NCBI GenBank assembly: GCA_017985015.1
Contig: JAGNYI010000024.1
Coordinates: 3,847 to 44,582 of the forward strand
Length of the DNA: 40,736 nt
DNA from: Giesbergeria sp.
Lineage (GTDB): Bacteria > Pseudomonadota > Gammaproteobacteria > Burkholderiales > Burkholderiaceae_C
Direction: 5' to 3'
Shown: piece after piece, positions 1 to 6,590 of the stretch
Numbering within the stretch: position 1 is the first letter of the stretch
How the letters are laid out: every line of letters starts with the position of its first letter
Program-made: the position numbers and the translations under genes
Notes under the pieces: model-generated
Databases searched by the model: none
What the model saw: only the letters and a program-made list of their open reading frames with translations
What the model was told of the DNA's origin: nothing

Positions 1-1
1 G

Positions 2-1162
2 AGCGACCTTTCCACCATGACCTGCATCGAAGACCTGCGCCGCGTCTACAAGCGCCGCGTGCCGCGCATGTTCTACGACTACTGCGACTCGGGCTCCTGG
101 ACCGAAGGCACCTACCGCGCCAACATCAACGAGTTCCAGTCCATCCTGCTGCGCCAGCGCGTGGCGGTGAACATGACCGGCCGCAGCACGCGCAGCACCA
201 TGATCGGCCAGGATGTCGCCATGCCGGTGGCGCTGGCCCCCACCGGCCTGACCGGCATGCAGCATGCTGATGGTGAAATTCTGGCCGCCCGTGCAGCGCG
301 CGACTTCGGCGTGCCCTTCACCCTCTCGACCATGAGCATCTGCTCGATTGAAGACGTGGCCGAGCACGCCGGGCCGGGCTTCTGGTTCCAGCTCTATGTG
401 ATGCGCGACCGCGACTACATCGAGCGCCTGATCGACCGCGCCAAGGCCGCTGGCTGCAGCGCGCTCCAGCTCACGCTCGATTTGCAAATCCTCGGCCAGC
501 GGCACAAGGACATCAAAAACGGCCTCTCGTCACCCCCGAAACCCACGCTGGCCAACATGATCAACCTGGCGACCAAGCCGCGCTGGTGCTTAGGCATGCT
601 GGGAACCAAGCGGCGCAGCTTTGGCAACATCGTCGGCCACGCCAAGGGCGTGGGAGACATGTCGTCGCTGGCGTCGTGGACGGCCGAGCAGTTCGACCCG
701 GAACTCAACTGGGGCGACGTCGAGTGGATCAAGAAGCGCTGGGGCGGCAAGCTGATTCTGAAGGGCATCATGGACGCGGAAGACGCCCGCCTGGCCGCCG
801 ACAGCGGGGCCGATGCGCTCATCGTCAGCAACCACGGCGGCCGCCAGCTCGACGGCGCGCCCTCGTCGATTGCCGCGCTGCCCGCTATCGCGCAAGCCGT
901 GGGCAAAGACATCGAGGTGTGGATGGACGGCGGCATCCGCAGCGGGCAAGACGTGCTCAAGGCCCGCGCCCTGGGCGCACGCGGCACCATGATCGGGCGC
1001 AGCTTCTTGTATGGTCTGGGCGCTTACGGCGAGCTGGGCGTGACGCGGGCGCTGGAGATCATCCGCCGCGAGCTGGACCTGACCATGGCCTTCTGCGGCC
1101 GCACCGACATTGACACGGTGGACGAAAGCATCCTGCTGCCGGGCACCTACCCCAAGCCGTGA
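2..1162 (+). CDS. lldD: FMN-dependent alpha-hydroxy-acid (L-lactate) dehydrogenase, LldD type, probably 5'-partial
   Basis: This enzyme oxidises an L-2-hydroxy acid, most often L-lactate to pyruvate, with FMN. Counting from the ATG at 17, the flavin/substrate site is visible as SNHGGRQLDG at residues 271-280 (catalytic His273, Arg276), the conserved Lys249 in LILKG, and the FMN-phosphate loop MDGGIRSG at about 303-310. The 381 codons from that ATG cover nearly the whole family length. The frame stays open to the left edge (S-D-L-S-T before the Met), and relatives as I recall them carry a few residues before a matching L-S-T-x-T-C-I-E-D-L-R stretch. I therefore think the true start lies left of the window and have drawn the gene from the first in-frame codon. 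Substrate specificity (lactate, glycolate, mandelate) cannot be read from sequence. The expected neighbours (permease, regulator) would be upstream and are not visible. Confidence 0.85.
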   Translation, partial: SDLSTMTCIEDLRRVYKRRVPRMFYDYCDSGSWTEGTYRANINEFQSILLRQRVAVNMTGRSTRSTMIGQDVAMPVALAPTGLTGMQHADGEILAARAARDFGVPFTLSTMSICSIEDVAEHAGPGFWFQLYVMRDRDYIERLIDRAKAAGCSALQLTLDLQILGQRHKDIKNGLSSPPKPTLANMINLATKPRWCLGMLGTKRRSFGNIVGHAKGVGDMSSLASWTAEQFDPELNWGDVEWIKKRWGGKLILKGIMDAEDARLAADSGADALIVSNHGGRQLDGAPSSIAALPAIAQAVGKDIEVWMDGGIRSGQDVLKARALGARGTMIGRSFLYGLGAYGELGVTRALEIIRRELDLTMAFCGRTDIDTVDESILLPGTYPKP

Positions 1163-1175
1163 TCTGAGCCTCGGG

Positions 1176-1201
1176 GCCGGAACCTAATCGGGGGTTCTGG
1201 C
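1176..1201 (+). terminator. Possible hairpin terminator after lldD (no U-tract)
   Basis: The segment GCCGGAACC (1176-1184) pairs with GGTTCTGGC (1193-1201) over nine positions, one of them G-U. It lies 13 bp after the lldD stop and before the sigma-factor promoter. No run of T follows, so it may be a weak or factor-dependent terminator, or only an mRNA 3' end stabiliser. Confidence 0.3.
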
Positions 1202-1218
1202 GACCGGTGGCAACCGGG

Positions 1219-1248
1219 TGAATCCAGTCGGCGGCGCGGTGCGTATAC
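1219..1248 (+). promoter_or_regulatory. Candidate ECF-type promoter upstream of the sigma factor (autoregulation)
   Basis: TGAATCC at 1219-1225 and CGTATAC at 1242-1248 are separated by 16 bp. This resembles the -35/-10 arrangement described for several ECF groups (TGATCC-like and CGTAT-like boxes). It would place the transcript start near 1255, about 32 nt before the ATG at 1287. The in-frame GTG at 1218 would then lie inside the promoter, which argues against that longer start. Assignment to this particular sigma factor is inference. Confidence 0.4.
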
Positions 1249-1286
1249 GGAAAGCAAGATTTGCCTTCCTCCACCACAATCCATGC

Positions 1287-1862
1287 ATGCCGCCACCATC
1301 CTCCGATGCCGAGCTGGTTACGCTCATCGACCGCATTGCGCAGCGCGACGAAACCGCGTTGCGCGCGCTCTACGACCTCACCTCGCCCCGCCTCTTTGGT
1401 TTGGCGATGCGCGTCCTGCGCCGGCGCGACGCGGCCGAAGATGTGCTCCAGGAGAGCTTTCTCACCGTCTGGCGCGCCGCGGGCGACTACCGCCTCTCGC
1501 TCAGCCCGCCGCTGGCCTGGCTCGGGGTCATTGTGCGCAGCCGTGCGCTTGACGCCCTGCGCAAGCACGCCAGTGCGCGCGCCGACCGCACCCAGGAGCT
1601 GGACGACAGTCTGGGCCATACGCTAGCGAGCGACGCCCCCGACCCCATGGATGCCGCCGATGCCAGCGAACAGGCTGCTGCCCTGCACACCTGCCTGCAG
1701 CGCCTGGAGGCGCGCCAGCGCGAGGTGGTCAGCCTGGCCTATCTGCGCGACCTGAGCCACAGCGAACTGGCGCAGCAGCTGGCGTTGCCGCTGGGCACCG
1801 TCAAAACCTGGATCCGGCGCGGCCTGGAGCAATTGCGCGGATGCATGGCCCGCTACGTGTGA
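1287..1862 (+). CDS. ECF-family RNA polymerase sigma-70 factor
   Basis: A 191-residue extracytoplasmic-function sigma factor. Region 2 (about residues 25-95) contains the core-binding and -10 recognition helices, with D-A-A-E-D-V-L-Q-E-S-F at about 48-58. Region 4 (about 138-187) has the typical LPLGTVKTWIRRGLEQLR recognition helix. Region 3 is absent, as expected for ECF factors. I chose the ATG at 1287 because a GTG start at 1218 adds 23 unfamiliar residues and overlaps a plausible promoter. No strong Shine-Dalgarno is seen before either start. The stop is 10 bp before an RskA-type anti-sigma gene, so the pair forms the usual sigma/anti-sigma operon, with activity held in check at the membrane until a signal releases the sigma factor. 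The inducing signal is unknown; the downstream exported haem and copper-like proteins suggest an envelope redox or radical stress (inference). Confidence 0.88.
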   Translation: MPPPSSDAELVTLIDRIAQRDETALRALYDLTSPRLFGLAMRVLRRRDAAEDVLQESFLTVWRAAGDYRLSLSPPLAWLGVIVRSRALDALRKHASARADRTQELDDSLGHTLASDAPDPMDAADASEQAAALHTCLQRLEARQREVVSLAYLRDLSHSELAQQLALPLGTVKTWIRRGLEQLRGCMARYV

Positions 1863-1872
1863 GGTACGCAAG

Positions 1873-2652
1873 ATGAACCTCCACCAACACCCCGAGTTGC
1901 TGCAGAAGCTGGCGGCCAGCTATGCGCTCGGTACGCTGCGCGGCGGTGCGCGCCGCCGGTTTGAAACGATGGCGCGCGAGCACCCCGCCGTGCGCGCCGC
2001 CGCGCTCCTGTGGCAAAGCCACTGGGCGGGCCTGACCGAACTGCAATCGCCCGAGGCGCCGCCTGCTGCCGTCTGGACCCGCATCGACAACCTGGTACAG
2101 GCCGAACGCGCCGCGCTGCGCCAACGTGCCCGCCAGACGCCGCCTACGCCCTGGTGGCAACGCATCGCGCTGTGGCAGGGCGCGGCGGCCATGGGGGCCT
2201 TTGCCACCGCAGCGGCTGTCGTGGTGGCCTTGCAGGCCACCGGTGGCCTGCACGATTCCTCGCAGCAGATTGCCAGTTTGCAGGCCAGGCTGGCCGAACG
2301 CGCGACTCCCCAGGCGAGCTACGTGGCGGTGCTGCGCGACGAAAAAGCCGCTGCTGCGCTGCTGGTCACCTTCGACGCCCGCGCCCAGCAGTTGCAATTG
2401 CAGCGCGTTGGCGGTTTTGATGTGCCAGAGGGCCGATCGCTGCAACTCTGGGCCCTGCCTACCGGCGGCAAGCCACGCTCCCTGGGCGTTCTGGCCGACG
2501 GGCGCAGCCAGGCCTTGCCGGCCGCTGCTGGGGAAGTGCAGGGCGTGCCCATGCTCGCCGTCAGCCTGGAACCCAAGGGCGGCGTGCCGTCCGAAGGCGG
2601 ACCGACCGGGCCGGTGCTGTTCACCGGCGAATGGATTCAGAAATCGGCGTGA
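1873..2652 (+). CDS. Anti-sigma factor, RskA/anti-sigma-K type
   Basis: A 259-residue single-pass membrane protein. The N-terminal part (about 1-90) has the helical anti-sigma-like start H-P-E-L-L-x-K-L-A-A-x-Y-A-L-G-T-L. One hydrophobic segment spans about residues 100-121. The periplasmic C-terminal part (about 125-255) resembles the RskA C-terminal domain, with Y-V-A-V-L near 145, a Q-L-W-A-L-P-x-G-G-K-P motif near 195 and a closing G-P-x-L-F-T-G-E. It should bind and inhibit the sigma factor encoded immediately upstream, with regulated release by signal-dependent changes or proteolysis. The 10-bp gap and common strand indicate co-transcription. Members of this family commonly follow ECF genes in proteobacteria, so the pairing is well supported although the stimulus is not. 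Confidence 0.85.
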   Translation: MNLHQHPELLQKLAASYALGTLRGGARRRFETMAREHPAVRAAALLWQSHWAGLTELQSPEAPPAAVWTRIDNLVQAERAALRQRARQTPPTPWWQRIALWQGAAAMGAFATAAAVVVALQATGGLHDSSQQIASLQARLAERATPQASYVAVLRDEKAAAALLVTFDARAQQLQLQRVGGFDVPEGRSLQLWALPTGGKPRSLGVLADGRSQALPAAAGEVQGVPMLAVSLEPKGGVPSEGGPTGPVLFTGEWIQKSA

Positions 2653-2687
2653 ATGCGGAAAACAACGCCAACCACAAGGGGATAGGA

Positions 2688-3617
2688 ATGAACTGGAAGT
2701 CGCTGACCCTGCTGACGGGCCTCGCCTGCGCGCCGGCCCTGGCGCAGGCCGAGACTGGCAAGCTCGTGCTCACCGGCGGCGTCAGCAGCATCACCGGCAC
2801 GGCCGGCGGCGGCATCACGCCCTGGGCCGTCATCGGCAGCAACGCCACCGAGGGCGAATGGGGCGCCAGCGCCTTCACCACCCGCGCTGTCACGCACGAC
2901 TACGCGCTGACCAGCACCGGCGCGGCGCTGGGCTGGAACGAGCGCGTCGAGCTGTCCGTGGCCCGGCAGGATTTCGACGCCAGTGCGGCAGTCGCGCTGA
3001 ACGGCATTGCGGCCTTTGGCGTACAGCCAGGCCAGCACATTCGCATGGACGTGCTGGGCCTCAAAGTGCGTGTGGCGGGCGATGCCATCCTGGACGCCGA
3101 CACCTGGATGCCGCAGATTGCCGTCGGCCTGGAGCACAAGCGCGTGCGCCCCGGTTCGCTGCAGTCGGTGTTCGACTTTCTGGGCGCCGACACGCAATCG
3201 ACCGATTTCTACGTCAGCGCCACCAAGCTGGTGCTGGACAAAGGCCTGCTGTTGAACGCCACGCTGCGCTCCACCCGCGCCAACCAGAGCGGCCTGCTGG
3301 GCTTTGGGTCGGCCGCGCCGGGACGGGGCAGCCGCAGCCTGCAACCGGAATTTTCGGTAGCCTGGCTCCTCCGCCACGACCTGGCCATTGGCGCGGAATG
3401 GCGCTTCAAGCCCGACAACCTGCAGGCCACCGGCCGTGCGGCCGGCCTGGGCGCTGCGCTGCGCGAGGATGCGTGGCGGGACCTCTTCATCGCCTGGGCG
3501 CCGAGCAAAAACCTCTCGCTCACGCTGGCCTGGGCAGACCTGGGGCGCATCGTCCCCGGCATCACGGGCGGCCGGCGACAGAGCGGCGCCTACCTTTCGG
3601 CCCAGGTGGCCTTCTGA
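2688..3617 (+). CDS. DUF3034 family exported protein
   Basis: A 309-residue protein with a clear signal peptide (M-N-W-K-S-L-T-L-L, cleavage after A-L-A-Q-A near residue 22). The mature part is rich in alternating hydrophobic and polar stretches and glycine, and ends in A-Y-L-S-A-Q-V-A-F, an aromatic C-terminus typical of outer-membrane beta-barrels. The sequence (T-G-G-V-S-S-I-T-G-T-A-G-G-G-I-T-P-W) fits what I recall of DUF3034. The start at 2688 is supported by the purine-rich AGGGGATAGG before it; upstream in-frame codons belong to the previous gene's tail region. It is 35 bp after the anti-sigma gene and 14 bp before an exported haemoglobin, so it probably belongs to the sigma-controlled operon. 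Biochemical function is unknown; an outer-membrane pore or sensor barrel is an inference. Confidence 0.75.
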   Translation: MNWKSLTLLTGLACAPALAQAETGKLVLTGGVSSITGTAGGGITPWAVIGSNATEGEWGASAFTTRAVTHDYALTSTGAALGWNERVELSVARQDFDASAAVALNGIAAFGVQPGQHIRMDVLGLKVRVAGDAILDADTWMPQIAVGLEHKRVRPGSLQSVFDFLGADTQSTDFYVSATKLVLDKGLLLNATLRSTRANQSGLLGFGSAAPGRGSRSLQPEFSVAWLLRHDLAIGAEWRFKPDNLQATGRAAGLGAALREDAWRDLFIAWAPSKNLSLTLAWADLGRIVPGITGGRRQSGAYLSAQVAF

Positions 3618-3631
3618 CGCGGGAAACCCCC

Positions 3632-4078
3632 ATGAAAATATTTTCCTTGTGCTTCGCCCTGGTCCTTGCGGGCGCGAATCTGGCCCACGCACAGACCGCT
3701 GCGGCGCCCGCCGCTGCACCCGCTGGTTTGTATGCTGCGCTGGGCGAAAAGGCCGGTATCGACCGCCTGGCCGACGATTTCGTCGAGCGCCTGCTGCGCC
3801 ACCCGCGCATCGGCCCCCAGTTCAAAGACACCAAGCCCGCCGCCTTCAAGGAAAGCCTGGCTGAGCAGTTTTGCGTGCTGAGCGGCGGCCCCTGCAGCTA
3901 CCAGGGTGCCGACATGCGCGAAGTGCACGCCGACCTGGATATCAACAAGGGCGATTTCAACGCCCTGGTGGAGGTGCTGCAGCGCGCCATGGACGCGCAA
4001 GGCATCCCCTTTTCTCAACAAAACCGGCTGCTGGCGCTGCTCGCGCCCATGCACCGCGACGTCATCACGGTGCACTGA
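3632..4078 (+). CDS. Group 1 truncated haemoglobin with signal peptide (periplasmic)
   Basis: A 148-residue protein: a signal peptide (M-K-I-F-S-L-C-F-A-L...A-H-A-Q, cleavage near residue 20), an Ala/Pro linker to about 31, then a globin of truncated group 1 type. It contains L-Y-x-x-L-G-E-K-x-G-I-D-R-L, the B-helix D-D-F-V-E-R-L-L, the G-G-P turn near 85-87 and M-R-E-V-H-A-D-L-D-I, with the likely proximal haem ligand His99. At the place where many group 1 globins carry Tyr B10 (after Phe50) this one has Val51, which would alter oxygen and NO chemistry. Cys81 and Cys88 could form a disulfide in the periplasm. Most truncated haemoglobins are cytosolic, so export is notable. It overlaps no neighbour and the cupredoxin gene starts 1 bp after its stop, so they are certainly co-translated. 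Oxygen/NO detoxification or electron transfer is inference. Confidence 0.82.
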   Translation: MKIFSLCFALVLAGANLAHAQTAAAPAAAPAGLYAALGEKAGIDRLADDFVERLLRHPRIGPQFKDTKPAAFKESLAEQFCVLSGGPCSYQGADMREVHADLDINKGDFNALVEVLQRAMDAQGIPFSQQNRLLALLAPMHRDVITVH

Positions 4079-4079
4079 C

Positions 4080-4736
4080 ATGCTGCGAAATGCTTTTCTT
4101 TTAATAGCTGCTTGCGCAATCAGCGCAAGCGCTGCGACTGCTTTTGCCGGAAATGTGCAGGTACAGATACTTGACAAGGAAGGCCGCGCCGTCCCCGACG
4201 CCGTGGTGGTGTTGTACCCGGCCAGTCCGGGCGCGCCGCCTGCGGCCAGCAAGGTCACGATCGGCCAGCAACGCATGCGATTTCTACCGCCCGTTACCGT
4301 GGTGTCGCCGGGCAGTACGCTGCACTTCACCAACCTCGACCGCTGGGACCACCACATTCGCGGCACCACGGCTGCACTGGGTTTTGCCGACGCGTCGGCC
4401 AGCGCAGACTTCGAAATGCGCCTGGCGGGCGCCAGCGCCGGCGCGCCGGGAGGAGAAGCGGAAGTCACTGTGGAGAAGCCGGGCCCCATCCTGCTCGGCT
4501 GCCATTTGCACGGCTCCATGCGCGGCCATATCTTCGTCACCGATTCGGCCTGGACGGTCAAGACCGACGACGACGGCATTGCCCGCTTCGGCGCCGTGCC
4601 CGAAGGCGCAGCGCAACTGCGCGTCTGGCACCCCGAACAACTGGTGGAACTGCCGCGCCGCAGCCTGCAGGTGGGCGCTGCGCCGTTGCTCGACAGCGTA
4701 CAGCTGAGCGTGGTGCCGCGGCGGCGGCGCTCCTGA
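4080..4736 (+). CDS. Exported cupredoxin-like protein (often labelled methylamine utilization protein)
   Basis: A 218-residue protein with a signal peptide (cleavage after A-T-A-F-A near residue 23). After a beta-rich start, a plastocyanin-like fold is suggested by L-H-F-T-N-L-D-R-W-D-H-H-I-R-G (about 81-94) and G-C-H-L-H-G-S-M-R-G-H (about 140-150). Candidate type 1 copper ligands are His91 or His92, Cys141, His144 and Met147. A C-terminal region with D-D-D-G-I-A-R-F-G-x-V-P-x-G resembles carboxypeptidase-regulatory/transthyretin-like repeats. Such proteins are often annotated as methylamine utilization proteins, but no mau genes occur here. It begins 1 bp after the truncated haemoglobin stop. 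A periplasmic haem/copper electron-transfer pair is the simplest idea. The signal-peptide codons contain a stretch resembling the dispersed intergenic repeat found elsewhere in the window. Confidence 0.75.
   Translation: MLRNAFLLIAACAISASAATAFAGNVQVQILDKEGRAVPDAVVVLYPASPGAPPAASKVTIGQQRMRFLPPVTVVSPGSTLHFTNLDRWDHHIRGTTAALGFADASASADFEMRLAGASAGAPGGEAEVTVEKPGPILLGCHLHGSMRGHIFVTDSAWTVKTDDDGIARFGAVPEGAAQLRVWHPEQLVELPRRSLQVGAAPLLDSVQLSVVPRRRRS
4096..4128 (+). repeat. Repeat-like palindrome inside the cupredoxin signal-peptide codons
   Basis: The bases encoding residues about 6-17 contain AATAGCTGCTTGCGC followed a few bases later by GCGCAAGCGCT. This matches the left half and the right-hand GCGCT of the dispersed AATAGCT...AAGCGCT element seen in intergenic copies in this window, and it forms an inverted repeat (GCTTGCGC/GCGCAAGC). 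Either a copy was captured by the gene or the similarity is chance. Confidence 0.4.
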
Positions 4737-4779
4737 GCGCGCTCAAGGCCTTTCCGTTTTTGACTTCGTTCATCTGCCC

Positions 4780-6453
4780 ATGACCCCACTTCGCACCGGC
4801 GGCCAGATCCTGGTTGACCAGCTCATCGCGCATGGCGTGGAGCACCTGTTTTGCGTGCCCGGCGAAAGCTACCTGGCCGTGCTCGACGCCCTGCATGACG
4901 CCCGCATTGCGGTCACGGTGTGCCGCCAGGAGGGTGGCGCCGCCATGATGGCCGAGGCGCAGGGAAAGCTCACGGGTCGGCCCGGCATCTGTTTTGTGAC
5001 GCGCGGGCCGGGGGCCACCAACGCATCTGCCGGGGTGCACATTGCGCACCAGGATTCCACGCCGCTGATCCTGTTCGTCGGACAGGTGGCGCGCGGCGCC
5101 CTGGGGCGCGAGGCGTTTCAGGAGCTGGACTACTGCGCCGTCTTCGGCAGCATGGCGAAATGGGTGGTGCAGATTGACGACGCGATGCGCTTGCCCGAGC
5201 TGATCTCGCGGGCCTTCCACGCGGCCACCTCCGGGCGCCCCGGCCCGGTGGTGGTGGCGCTGCCCGAAGACATGCTGACCGAGGCCGCCACAGTGGCCGA
5301 CGCGCTGCCCTACCAAGTGACCGAAACCCACCCCGGGGCTGCGCAGATGGCCGAGCTGGCCCAGCGCCTGCAGGCGGCCCAACAACCCGTGGCCATCCTG
5401 GGCGGCAGCCGCTGGTCGGAGCAGGCGGTGCAGGAGTTTGCGGCGTTTGCGCAGGCTTGGCAGCTTCCGGTGTACTGCTCGTTCCGGCGGCAAATGCTGT
5501 TTCCGGCGACGCACACCTGCTATGGCGGCGACCTGGGCCTGGGCGCCAACCCGAAGTTGCTGGCGCGCATCCAAGCGTCTGACCTGGTGCTGGGGGTGGG
5601 TGGGCGCCTGTCCGAGGTGCCCTCGCAGGGGTACGAGCTGCTGGCCATTCCCTCCCCCGCGCAGCCGCTGGTGCATGTGCATGCGGACGCCGACGAACTG
5701 GGCAAGCTCTACCGCCCCAGGCAGGCCATCCACGCCACGCCGCAAGCCTTTGCAGCCGCGCTTTGCGCCGTGCGCCCGCAGGCCGCCGTACCCTGGCAGG
5801 CCCACGCCGAGGCTGCGCATGCCGACTATCTGGCGTGGAGCAACCCTGCACCCATCCGCATTCCCGGCCCTCTGCAGATGGGCGAGGTCATGGACCACCT
5901 CAAGGATGTGCTGCCCGCCAGCACCATTTTTTGCAACGGCGCAGGCAACTTTGCCACCTGGGTGCACCGTTTCTGGCCTTTCACCACCTATGCCAGCCAG
6001 CTGGCACCCACCAGCGGCTCGATGGGCTATGGCCTGCCAGCCGGCGTGGGTGCCAAGCGCCTGTGGCCGCAGCGCGAGGTGGTGGTTTTTGCCGGGGATG
6101 GGGATTTTTTGATGCACGGGCAGGAATTTGCCACCGCCGTGCAATATGGCCTGCCCATCATCGTGGTGCTGCTCGACAACGCCATGTACGGCACCATCCG
6201 CATGCACCAGGAGCGCGAGTACCCCGGACGTATCAGTGCCACGCAGCTCAAGAATCCCGATTTCAAAGCCTACGCCCAGGCCTTTGGAGGCCATGGCGAG
6301 CGCGTGGAGCGCACCGCAGACTTTGCTCCTGCTTTGGCGCGGGCCCGCGCCAGCGGCTTGCCCAGCGTGCTGCACTGCTTGATCGACCCCGAGGCGATCA
6401 CGCCTACGGGGACGCTGCAGGGGATTCGCAGCGCGGCGCTGGCCAGGCGCTGA
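4780..6453 (+). CDS. Thiamine diphosphate-dependent enzyme of the acetolactate synthase family
   Basis: A 557-residue enzyme with the three domains of the POX/ALS family. The N-terminal PYR domain has the activating glutamate Glu51 in C-R-Q-E-G-G-A-A-M-M-A-E-A. A central domain (about 190-330) follows. The C-terminal PP domain has the ThDP motif G-D-G-D starting at residue 439 and closing with D-N-A-M-Y-G at 466-471 (Mg ligands Asp440 and Asn467 expected). It should decarboxylate a 2-oxo acid and transfer or release the aldehyde. There is no small regulatory subunit gene beside it, so it is unlikely to be the biosynthetic IlvB; a catabolic or specialised carboligase is more likely. It lies 43 bp after the cupredoxin gene on the same strand and may be a separate unit. 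The substrate cannot be assigned. Confidence 0.82.
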   Translation: MTPLRTGGQILVDQLIAHGVEHLFCVPGESYLAVLDALHDARIAVTVCRQEGGAAMMAEAQGKLTGRPGICFVTRGPGATNASAGVHIAHQDSTPLILFVGQVARGALGREAFQELDYCAVFGSMAKWVVQIDDAMRLPELISRAFHAATSGRPGPVVVALPEDMLTEAATVADALPYQVTETHPGAAQMAELAQRLQAAQQPVAILGGSRWSEQAVQEFAAFAQAWQLPVYCSFRRQMLFPATHTCYGGDLGLGANPKLLARIQASDLVLGVGGRLSEVPSQGYELLAIPSPAQPLVHVHADADELGKLYRPRQAIHATPQAFAAALCAVRPQAAVPWQAHAEAAHADYLAWSNPAPIRIPGPLQMGEVMDHLKDVLPASTIFCNGAGNFATWVHRFWPFTTYASQLAPTSGSMGYGLPAGVGAKRLWPQREVVVFAGDGDFLMHGQEFATAVQYGLPIIVVLLDNAMYGTIRMHQEREYPGRISATQLKNPDFKAYAQAFGGHGERVERTADFAPALARARASGLPSVLHCLIDPEAITPTGTLQGIRSAALARR

Positions 6454-6577
6454 AGAACATGTGCAAGCACCTGCCGGAAAAGCTGCGCAGCACCTAGGGT
6501 GATTGGATCGGGTTCTAGTGCACAGCGGCACGCGTTTCGCAGCCAGAGGCGGGCCAGCAGCCTGCTGCAGCGCCGCG

Positions 6578-6590
6578 CACAATACCGGCC
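6578..6590 (+). promoter_or_regulatory. Candidate -10 box abutting the dinB start
   Basis: CACAAT at 6578-6583 lies 7 nt before the GTG at 6591. With the usual 6-8 nt from -10 to transcript start, transcription would begin at or next to the start codon, giving a leaderless or nearly leaderless dinB mRNA. No clear -35 or Shine-Dalgarno was found. Confidence 0.35.

Noticed and set aside
6454-6590. A LexA-type SOS box before dinB
   Set aside because: I looked for CTG-N10-CAG and found no match with adequate flanks in the upstream region.
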